Below are positions 43,964-52,570 of a stretch of 64,000 nt of DNA, in pieces. This stretch comes from Durusdinium trenchii. Its lineage: Eukaryota > Sar > Dinophyceae > Suessiales > Symbiodiniaceae. Made by a program: the position numbers and the translations under genes. A model generated the notes under the pieces. It was not told where the DNA came from. It saw nothing but the letters and a program-made list of their open reading frames with translations, and made no database searches. Every line of letters starts with the position of its first letter. Position 1 is the stretch's first letter. The stretch lies in the NCBI GenBank assembly GCA_963970005.1, contig CAXAMN010003692.1, positions 1 to 64,000 on the forward strand. Direction: 5' to 3'.

Positions 43964-44478
43964 TGAAGAGCCCACTGGAGATTATGCCGAATCGCGAGAA
44001 CATATTCTTATCCCAACTGCTGTGAAAGCTGGATTGTCAATTCACCCGTGATTGGTGATCCAGACAAGAATACAAGCAAGACCATGTCAAATACATCGCC
44101 AGCCACCTGCAAAAGGGCTTCTTTTGGGCGCATGGCGCATGAAGCCCAACAGCGCGCAATCTCTTCAGAAAGGCAGCCGTACAAGAACAACAAGGCTGCA
44201 TCATCAGTTATCATTGGAAATGGCTTGGCAAAACAAGAACCTCCTGTCAGGAAGAAGGTCTTTAAACTCAAATATCCAAGACGTTTCATTAATTCTTTGT
44301 ATGCCGAGATGCTTTTGGTTCAGAAGGTGTACTGTATGTGCGTTTGCAACAGAGCCATTGTGATGAGATGTTCATTCCAACGCCGGGTAACTTTGATCCC
44401 ATGCGAATAGTGAGGATTATTATCCCATGATAGGTCAAGCAGGTTTTCATGATAATATATTTTCGGCTGTTTGGGCCA

Positions 44479-45243
44479 ATGAAGCTCCGTGCGGGGTTAC
44501 TTCTTGTATTGGTATTGTTGGGCAGATGCACTTGGAGTGCATCATGGCTGGCAACCTGGAAGCCAAAACGACAGGATTGCCTTGTTATTCGGCATGGTTC
44601 TGAAGATGTGTCGAAGCGTTTGGCACGCGCTTCCACTCCGCGAGTGAGGGAAACAAAAGAGGCTGCTGATGAAGGATCGATATCTGGTGCAGTTGGTGGA
44701 GCAGTACTTGGTGGTTTACTTTTGGGACCATTTGGAGCCATTTTTGGAGCAAACTTGGGATCTGAATGGGGCAGACGTGGCGGCAGCCGGATAGAGCAGG
44801 ATATCGATGAAGATATCGTTAAACTTGCTCAGTTGGCTGGCCGTGAACTTGCGGATGCTATGGACAGCAAGATGCGCGTTGAGGAAATCAAGGACTCCTT
44901 GGCTGCAAAGGTGGTGAGACTTGACACTGAAGTGGAGGAACTGACGAGCAGAGCAAGTGAAGCGCTCAAGGCTGATGACGAGGCAGCTGCACGCCTTTTC
45001 CTAGAGAAGAAATATCCAGTGCAGCAGTCTTTGGAGTCCAGCAAACGTAAGTTGGAAGATACGTTGATGCGGGTTTCTACCATCAATGCAAACGTGGAGA
45101 AACTTGAAAAACAAGCTTTGGCGATCTCGTCCCTACTGGAGAGGGCGCAAGAGGCCACCGGAGCAGAGCGCACAGCCTTGAAGGCTGAGGCATCCGCTTT
45201 CAGCGTGAAAGATCCTTTACTCGACAAGTTTGATCGGTTGTAG
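44479..45243 (+). CDS. secreted or membrane protein with signal peptide, glycine zipper and coiled coil
   Basis: Intron-free frame of 254 residues. ATG 44479 was chosen because it starts a good signal peptide (MKLRAGLLLVLVLLGRCTWS) and the upstream codons do not. After a basic stretch comes a glycine-zipper segment at about residues 70-100 (SISGAVGGAVLGGLLLGPFG, then AIFGANLGSEWGRRGG), which may insert into or tether to a membrane. The remaining 150 residues are charged heptad-like helix (VVRLDTEVEELTSRASEAL and SKRKLEDTLMRVSTINANVE), ending DPLLDKFDRL. No named family is recognised. It is one of the cleanest coding sequences in the window. Confidence 0.65.
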   Translation: MKLRAGLLLVLVLLGRCTWSASWLATWKPKRQDCLVIRHGSEDVSKRLARASTPRVRETKEAADEGSISGAVGGAVLGGLLLGPFGAIFGANLGSEWGRRGGSRIEQDIDEDIVKLAQLAGRELADAMDSKMRVEEIKDSLAAKVVRLDTEVEELTSRASEALKADDEAAARLFLEKKYPVQQSLESSKRKLEDTLMRVSTINANVEKLEKQALAISSLLERAQEATGAERTALKAEASAFSVKDPLLDKFDRL

Positions 45244-45343
45244 TGTAGTTGTAGACTGCTGTAGTCTGGCCTTTATGCCGCGAAGGGCGGTTGTTGGGAT
45301 GAAACAGTTGCACCAGCAGACCTGCGTGAGGACAGAAACAGAC

Positions 45344-45436
45344 AGCGGGCCTCCAACCTAAGAGCGATGGCCTCGAACCTAAGAGCAATGGTCTCCAACC
45401 TATCAGCGATTCAGCGATGGCCTTCAACCTACTAAA
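45344..45436 (+). repeat. 21-bp tandem repeat, about four units
   Basis: GGCCTCCAACCTAAGAGCGAT and variants repeat four times about 100 bases after the stop of the preceding gene. The third unit carries an extra TCAGCGAT. Confidence 0.85.
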
Positions 45437-45899
45437 ATAGTCTATTGATCATGTTGTCAAATAACATGTTCAGGCAGTTCAGGCCCATCAGCTTCAATGG
45501 TGAACATCGCAGACGTCTAGCATGTGTCCGCCCAGCAAAGGAAAGCTGCCCCAGAGAAGCCGTTCATGCCAGACAGTCTGGTGGGCTTTTTCATGCAAGA
45601 CAGTCAGGTCTTGGGAAATTCGGGTTTGTTTGCTCGTGTAGATGACGGCTTGACAAGTACGATGTCTACCTGTAATGCATGTACATAGTTGTGACAATGA
45701 GTGTGATACTGGATCTAATCTATCCCATAGTGACGAAACAGTGATTGAGATGGCGGGTGCCAGTGCAGATGATGATCCATTGCAGCATCCCCTCGTGGAT
45801 GGATTCTCAGAGCATAGTGATTCCTAATTATCCCCTTTTGTCAACAAGATTCAACATTCATTGCTGCGTTTCTATGAAACTGTATATGTAATTCCAATG

Positions 45900-46950
45900 G
45901 GCACAAATGAAATGCAGGGTTCTGGGCAGCATAAACGCCTGCAGTACCGTAATCATTTGTGTTCGTGCCCAGGTTGCCATGCGGGCCTTATTGCGTGCCG
46001 AGAGTCTCAGTTGTCCGAATGAACGTGTTGATGATGACGCAGCACAATTGTCAAGGCAATGCGTGGCCAAAGTGGTCCTTGCGTGCGAAGAACTTTGAAA
46101 GATGCAGCAATCCTGGCGTCCAGTGGGCTGAAAATTTGTTCAACCACGATCAAACCACGTTGAATAAACAAGAATTGCTGTCACACCTGACATTCCGCCA
46201 GGCATGCAGCCGCCAGCAGTGGATCACTTGGTTGGTGGCCCCAGCTGCTGAACCTTGTGGTGTGCAATCAGAAACCAAGATATTTGCATTGGTCATTAGC
46301 CGTCAAAAGACCACAGAAGCACCAGACACTTTAGACATTGTGTACTTATTTTGCAGCTTTGCCGATGTTAGGTATGCATGATGCAGCAGCAAAGCATCGT
46401 GAGGAGCTGGAGGACAAGCTGGAGGCAAGCCTATGTTCACGATACAACCATTCCTTTGCGGCAAATATTAGAACAACCAACACTGCAAGCTGAGGCTGTT
46501 GATGCCTCAGGCAAGGTCCTGATTTGGCGGAAACACAATGGCATTCCATCATATTCCATCCATGCTGTACTGCTCAGATCCCCTCTCCGAGCTCAAGCTT
46601 GTTTGGGTAAAGCTCTCATACGCACCAGAAATCACTCAAACCTGCTGCAACCCCCACTAGCCTGCCTCATCTAGCTCTTGCCTGAGGACACCATACTATT
46701 GCACCGTGACTCTCCTCAAGAAGAAGGCTTGGATGTGGAGGAAGTGGAGGACAGGTTTTCAGCGCGGCTTGAGTCTGTTTTTATAAAGTCTTTTCTGAAC
46801 AGGAGTTGGTGTTGGCCCACTTGGTGGCCTTTCCCGATTTTCTTGCCGATGATTTGGTTGAAGCCTCACATGTTCGAATATTTCCATCACCATTATTGCT
46901 CCCTTGCCGTGGGTCAGGTCATGAACCTTTTTCGGCAGGCCAAGTGAGTT
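45900..46950 (+). CDS. unrecognised multi-exon gene fragments
   Basis: Open blocks with exon-like character: near 45960-46098 (QVAMRALLRAESLSCPNERV), 46140-46375 (NKQELLSHLTFRQACSRQQW), about 46389-46490 (AKHREELEDKLEASLCSRYN), and about 46803-46940 (ELVLAHLVAFPDFLADDLVE, then SHVRIFPSPLLLPC). They lie in different frames on the same strand and could be exons of one gene. No family is recognised and no joints are certain. Confidence 0.35.
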
Positions 46951-46959
46951 GTGCACCCT

Positions 46960-48130
46960 TGGAAAGTCAGCCGCCGTTTGCGAAACTGAAGGTTCAGCTT
47001 GGGCAAGGCTTTCTTCACGCAGAGAAGCAGCACATCAATGTCCAAAACCCAGCCAAGACTGCTACCCAGTGTCGTAAGGCTTCCAGTTTGAATAGTCATT
47101 GGTTGTCATGGATCGCCAGTTGCGCTGTGAGGAAATAGAAGAGGTAGGAGTAGGAGTAGAGGTTGGAGTAAAACATTTGCGCACACCCCTATCCAAAAGC
47201 AGTCTGAACAAGCGTGAACCCACTTGCCTTTTCAAACAAAACATGGCATGTGCGGCTGTGGATCCCAGGGAGTGTACTTCACCGCTATTCTGGGTTTGCA
47301 CTTGTCAACCTTCACTTTTATGTAGATCGAAGGCGCTTGCAAGAGGCTGATTCTTTTTCCAAATGGTGTGGGGGCAGTTCAGTCTTATGACTCAGGTACT
47401 GCTAATCCCATGCGAAATGGGAGTGTGTGTAAAACAGCTTTGAATTGACGCACCCTAGATGTCGAGTCGCCCGTGCTTTAGCTTACCATTGAAACTTCGA
47501 CCATTGTTGCCAAACTGAGGCCATAATACGGTGTTTGGTATTGCTTTTCTCCATACAGTAAGTCTCACAGCATCCCCTTGAGCACCTTTGCCGTGCTTCG
47601 ATGTTTTCCAATACACAAAGCATTTGGAGCTCCATCTTGGTTCATTCTTCTAATTGCAGGTTGCTACCCTACTGGAGCAGATGAAACCACGTTTGGACAG
47701 GCACAAGGCAGTTTCTCTTGGAAACCATGCTTGCAATACTTAGTTTTGCCTGTGACTAGTTTACCTAGTTGACACCAACATCACGTTTATAAGATGAAAT
47801 TCAGAGGTTTACCCATTGGGCCGTTGGTCAAGAATCAAACGACCAAAACTCTGGGGAGCATGCTTGGGAATACTATTCTATCCTGTTGCACTCTGGATAT
47901 GGGCTTGACTTGACCGGATGACTGGCCTTTTTGCGGTGTACACTTTGCTCATAAATTTTTGCTCATAAGCACTGCTGCAGGTGACTGCATTGAACATAGC
48001 AAGAGAGTGCTTAGCCTGAACTAGTTTCCTGAAACAAAACATGCAACAGCAATTATGAACTTATTGCCTAAGGTGCTGTACCCACCTGCAGACGCACTCC
48101 GAGACTTTGGCATCAAAACTGCACCTCTGA
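46960..48130. other. 1.2-kb interval without a supported gene
   Basis: Contains a short GAGGTAGGAGTAGGAGTAGAGG tract near 47140 and scattered short open blocks. Nothing is assignable. Confidence 0.4.
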
Positions 48131-48239
48131 CGAATGATTTGTGAGTTAAAAAGTAACATTCCCAGTCAACCTGTGCTTCAGGCTTCCCCATTGTCATCCT
48201 TTGCTTTGCCTGCCATTCCAGGTTGCTGCGAATGGATTT

Positions 48240-48406
48240 GGACGGTGCACAGTCCCCAGCAGTGCATCTCCTGCGTCGTCTCAACAAAATGTGTCTACGG
48301 CACGAGACAAAGTGATTCTTCGAAGGATGGCTATATCGGAGAAGATGACTTTCTTAAATGCCTAGTTCATGCCCTTGCTGTGGAGGCAGAGGGTTTTAGG
48401 AACTAA
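48240..48406 (+). CDS. exon with a single EF-hand-like loop
   Basis: The open block ending at 48406 contains DSSKDGYIGEDD at 48314-48349, followed by FLKCLVHALAVEAEG. Positions 1, 3, 5, 6 and 8 fit the EF-hand calcium loop (D.S.DG.I), and position 12 is Asp instead of the usual Glu, which is tolerated. Only one loop is visible, so a partner loop should lie in a neighbouring exon. Calcium binding is inference. Confidence 0.35.
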
Positions 48407-48570
48407 ATTTGCAGTTTCGGGATTGAACCTCTTCAGACTCTTCAGGTCGAAAATCTGGCCATCTCAGCAGGGGTACAGCCACTCTTGCCCTGACTTTGAT
48501 TTCGCACAAAACAGCTTTAGGCTTTTTGTTTTTGTTTTTCTCTCTCTCTCTCTCTTTTTGTGCCAGGCAG

Positions 48571-48642
48571 CTGCTAAAGGAAGAGGGCTTTGCGGATGAG
48601 TTTCACCAGGCGATAGAGAAGACTCCCAGCGAACAGTACAGG
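48571..48642 (+). CDS. short exon, unrecognised
   Basis: After a CT-rich tract and the acceptor TGCCAG comes QLLKEEGFADEFHQAIEKTP, then SEQYR, ending before GTTGGT. Polypyrimidine tract, AG acceptor and GT donor are all present, so this is a good exon candidate. It may belong with the EF-hand exon just upstream. Confidence 0.4.
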
Positions 48643-48964
48643 TTGGTTTGATCGATTTATTTCGGTATTTTTGATGCTCCACAACCTGTGCATCAGCAGT
48701 TTGTGTGCCAGGCTGTGTGGGACTTGTTAGTTGCAGGGGATCATTTGCAAGCTTAAAGCTGGATCAAATGGTGCGCTTGCAAGTGATTGATGCTCCTTTC
48801 TCGATTTGCTCCAATAGTATTTGCACCTGACTCACCTGACCACATTTTCGACTTTGAAAGGGAACCTGCATAACCTCGATGCACACAACAAGGCTACAAA
48901 GCTTGCTGTATGATTTCCCTCTAGAAGAGTCTTCTTGTTTTTTTTCTCTCTCTCTCTCTCTCCA

Positions 48965-49330
48965 GATAATGCCACTTGCATCTTGGAACGCCCCTCAAGA
49001 TATATGTTTGGCTCCAGCCTCCAGCATAAGATGAACCTTCTTGGAATCCAAGGGAACGCTGAACATATAGGAATCTTACATACTTGTACTGGAAAAACTC
49101 TGTCAGAGCTACTTGAAAGAACAAGCTTTCTTCCAGCTACTTGAGTGATTTTTGTCTCAGTCTCACCCTGCAATGCGTCCATGCAGTTCCACCAGCTTCA
49201 GAATCTTGGCAAACAGATCTCAAAACGCAAGATGATAACTGCAGGTCGTGCCAGGATTTGCAGATTGTATTTTGATGTCAGGATTCCCACACCTTGTACA
49301 AAGCGATCCATGGATGAGGAGCAGTCTGCG
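48965..49330 (+). CDS. exon-like blocks after CT tract, unrecognised
   Basis: A CTCTCTCTC tract and CCAG at about 48964 precede DNATCILERPSRYMFGSSLQ, then HKMNLLGIQGNAEH. Another block near 49155 reads SVSPCNASMQFHQLQNLGKQ. They may be exons of the same gene as 48571-48642. Confidence 0.3.
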
Positions 49331-49389
49331 TCCTAGGCTTGGCATGGTGCCACTAAAGCCAAGCACAAGGCTGCAAGGCCCAACAATTT

Positions 49390-49657
49390 AGCTTTTAGCT
49401 TTCCAGACTTTCCGCCCAGTTGGAATGCGTTGTTTAAAGGCTGTGCCTTCGACTCCACAAGCGGCTACGAATTGGAAGTCCTTCGGCTCACACTCGTGGC
49501 TACTCGCAGGCAGGGCTGGACTCTTCCACAAGGAGAGCGTGTGATGTACGCAGCTCAAAGGCGAACAGTTTCCTACAGCAGCTTCACACAGAGCAAATGT
49601 CAAGGTGCCAACTGTCGCTTTGCAATTGTTGCACATATTGATCCTTGCACTGAATGA
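49390..49657 (+). CDS. exon-like open block, unrecognised
   Basis: Starts near a TTTCCAG acceptor at about 49404 (DFPPSWNALFKGCAFDSTSG), continues YELEVLRLTLVATRRQGWTL and QGERVMYAAQRRTVSYSSF, and stops at 49657. Balanced composition and open length suggest a real terminal exon. No family is recognised. Confidence 0.4.
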
Positions 49658-50111
49658 ATGTGTGCGACTGCTTTCGGCTGAAAACCAGACGGCAGCACTT
49701 GCGACGGCCTTCCAATGATGCAAGTATGAGCAACCAGGCAAGACAAGGAACATGTTGAGACAGAAATGGTGAAATGTGGACTCATTGATCTGGAGGCGTT
49801 TACTGCAAGTGGACATGCTGCTGTCTCAGACTTCGGGGCAATGCACCTTGGCCCTGCGTAGGTTGTATCTTGGGGCTTTCTTTGAGTCTTTGAAGAACTG
49901 CCTGTCACCGAGGTTGTCATCGCTTCACATGGTTCGATTAGTCATTAGCGTTTGTATGCAGTGTTATAGAAGCAAAGTTTGGCTATTATTATGTAGCGTT
50001 CATGAGAGTCAAAGAGGAGTCAAGACGCCAGCGGCTTCTGTTTTTGTTCTTTTTTTCCCCAGCGAAGCTCACGGGTTTTCAGCCATAGTAGAGACTATGG
50101 AGCAGATCAGA

Positions 50112-50212
50112 GCAGGCCCTGGATCAGGTTCCAGAGCAAGTTCTGGAGCAGGTTCCTGGGCAGGTTCCAAAAGAGGTTGCCTAGGCGGTTCCGAAACAGG
50201 TTTTGGTGGATA
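50112..50212 (+). repeat. degenerate 12-bp repeat (GCAGGTTCC)
   Basis: About eight units of GAGCAGGTTCC-type sequence. It is followed by a stretch rich in GCTGACGTG and TGTCATGCTG words to about 50420. Confidence 0.75.
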
Positions 50213-50599
50213 GTCTTGCGGATGCGCTGACGTGGTGTCATGTTCGTGTGTTGTATCCATGCTGTCACGCTGACGTGTAGACACGCTGACATGAATTGTG
50301 TTGTCATGCTGATGTGCTGGCGTGGTGGCACGCCGACGTGTGTCAGGCAATCAGTTGTCATGCTGGCCCCTTGGCCCGATGCTGAAGTCGGGTCATGCTG
50401 TCGTGCTGGCTAGCTTGCCACCAGCATTGGTTCCGCTGGTTCTTGCGTGTTCCGCCGTTGTCGTGCTTGCACATCTGTGGGTACATGTGCTTGGTCTGCT
50501 CACATGGCACACTTGAATACAGCAGTGTATGGCACAGACAGCGCTTGTTGGTCAACTTGCCATGTTGCCATTGCCTAATAGGCCCAGCTGTTGGGGATT

Positions 50600-50829
50600 T
50601 TTCTTGGGTTGACTTCTATTTTGTCGATCCCAGGACTCATTTTGTGCTTGGGGACGTAGCTCAGCTGCACTGGTGTGCCACCTGTGTCCGGTCAAAGGAT
50701 TGTCCGCCTGTTGTACCAAGGTGGTGCAGTGCTCACATGGAGCAATGGGTCGATGTTTGCAATGCACCGGTCGCCTCGTGCAAAACGTTTCTCGTCTCGG
50801 ACTTCTGCGTCACCAAGCAGAAGCAGTAG
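50600..50829 (+). CDS. Cys-rich terminal exon, unrecognised
   Basis: The frame reads FSWVDFYFVDPRTHFVLGDV, then AQLHWCATCVRSKDCPPVVP and RWCSAHMEQWVDVCNAPVAS, ending CKTFLVSDFCVTKQKQ and stop at 50829. Seven Cys in about 60 residues could form a zinc or disulfide module. The upstream joint is not placed. Confidence 0.4.
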
Positions 50830-51065
50830 CAAAAGAAAGGAAACAATAGCAAAACTTGTAACTCTTGCAGGTTCCATTGCAATTATACAGTGATTGGTGC
50901 GGAGCTTTCAGGCAGTGTTTGGACAGTCTCTGCATGTGTTGTCTCTGAGAAAACTTCCCCTGCTGGTGTCAACTGCTGCATCAGCTCACCTGCTTCATCT
51001 TCAACGACACCCCAGCGACTTCAGGGGGGGAACTCTGTCAGGCCAAGTGTCAATTGACGGCAACA

Positions 51066-51600
51066 ACACTTTGCAAACGGAAGTGGCAATCTGCCTTTTG
51101 ATCTTCATTTTTTTGTGCCAAAGCCTTCTAAAACCTTTCAAGCCTGAACAGTTTTCTGCAAGGGAACTGACTTTTCCTTCAATGGCCGCACTGATTGCCT
51201 GCTTGAGCCCAGAGCCGGGTGAGAGGCGAGTTTGATCGAGCTTTCAGCACATTGCCCCTGAAGTCAAAGTTGTCACCCAAGCAATATCAATATCAAGGGA
51301 CTTGAATTTGTTTTTTCTCTTCAGGCACGTCGCAATCTCTGAGGATTGTAGAGTCGGGCATTCTAGGAAATGTCTGTCTTCCCAAGGCAGACTTTTCAGC
51401 AGGGCACATGGCACATGTTGTAGGGCAGTGTTTGGGCTGCTGTTTTTTTGTACTTTTGTATTTTTCAACGGCAGGAAGAACAGAACCGAATCCCAAAAAG
51501 GATGCCTGGATGTACTTGAAAGTGTCTTGGAATGGAGTGGCTAGGAGAAGCCAGAATCGGACTTTTGAGTATGGCGAATCAGAAGACCAACACAGAAGGT
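51066..51600 (+). CDS. exon-like blocks, unrecognised
   Basis: 51066-51235 reads TEVAICLLIFIFLCQSLLKP, hydrophobic, then SARELTFPSMAALIACLSPE. A second block after TTTTCAACGGCAG near 51470 reads EPNPKKDAWMYLKVSWNGVA, then RRSQNRTFEYG. They are possibly exons of one gene. No family is recognised. Confidence 0.3.
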
Positions 51601-51679
51601 GACCTGAAGTAGCGCGGCTACAGGAGATTTGCAAACAACGCCAGCCTCTTGTGATCCGTACCCCTCGGCAATCCAAAGT

Positions 51680-52320
51680 CAAAGGGAACCGCCAGCATTT
51701 TATCTCACCGGGGGCCGGGGGTTCTTAAACTTGATACCACTGTAGGCTAGGATCCCATGCCCCAAAGTTCCAAAGCATGCAAGGTTTGTAGAACCTTCAG
51801 AGAAGGGGTCATACAATTGTGGTATGAAGTGGTGATGTGGGTGTTGGTCTTGTTTGTACAATAACCTTTTCGTGCTTTCGCACTGTATTTTCTGTATTAT
51901 TTTTGATTGACTACAATACATGCAATACGATGCAATATGGTAGTTTCGAGTTCACTTCAATCGAATACGATACAGTACACTAGTATAAACCACAATGCCA
52001 TACAACGCAGTGGAGAACAAGAGACATATAATTACGCATGGCGCATTGCAGACATCGGCGAATGGAAGTTGGACGCCTTCAAACATGTACAAATTCAAGA
52101 CGGACATGATGTAATTACAACACGTGCAAGAGTCCAACTTAATCGAAGACGATACAGCACATTATATAGTATACTGCAATGCGCTAGAATGCTGTGGATA
52201 CAGTGCAAAAGCAGGAACCACAGTGTCATACAATATATCGTAGTGGGTTAACACATAACACATGGTAGTTTGCAGGCATTGTTGAATAAAACTTGGGCCC
52301 TCTTGAAAACGTGCAATTTC
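51680..52320. other. left flank of copia insertion, no gene
   Basis: Short words such as AATACGATACA and ACAATGC recur between 51900 and 52230, giving a degenerate repeat. I see no gene. Confidence 0.5.
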
Positions 52321-52324
52321 AAGG

Positions 52325-52329
52325 GTAAT
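52325..52329 (+). repeat. 5-bp target-site duplication, left
   Basis: GTAAT immediately before the left LTR, matched by GTAAT at 60189-60193 after the right LTR. Confidence 0.9.
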
Positions 52330-52524
52330 TGTGAAGATTGTGCCACAATCTTGATCTGTGGCGCGTTGCTTTCGGTTCATTGGGCGAATAGGGCCCTTGA
52401 GTCACAGGCAATCACGTGAAAAGACACTGCACTGCATGTCACGACCCCCTCCGTGTTTCGTTCGTGTTCCTGACTTCGAGCGCAGGTTCCACAAGGCTTA
52501 GGTTTTCACACCCAAGCTTTCACA
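52330..52524 (+). repeat. left LTR
   Basis: 195 bases from TGTGAAGATTGTGCC to CCCAAGCTTTCACA. Same length and, base by base as read, the same sequence as 59994-60188. It starts with an internal inverted repeat, GATTGTGCCACAATC. Confidence 0.95.
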
Positions 52525-52525
52525 T

Positions 52526-52537
52526 TGGTAGCGGAGC
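52526..52537 (+). promoter_or_regulatory. primer binding site, initiator Met tRNA
   Basis: TGGTAGCGGAGC lies one base after the left LTR and complements the 3' end (GCUACCA) of eukaryotic initiator Met tRNA, as in most copia elements. Confidence 0.8.
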
Positions 52538-52570
52538 CGCCAAAGGCGGCTTTGCACCGGTGCCGACGCC

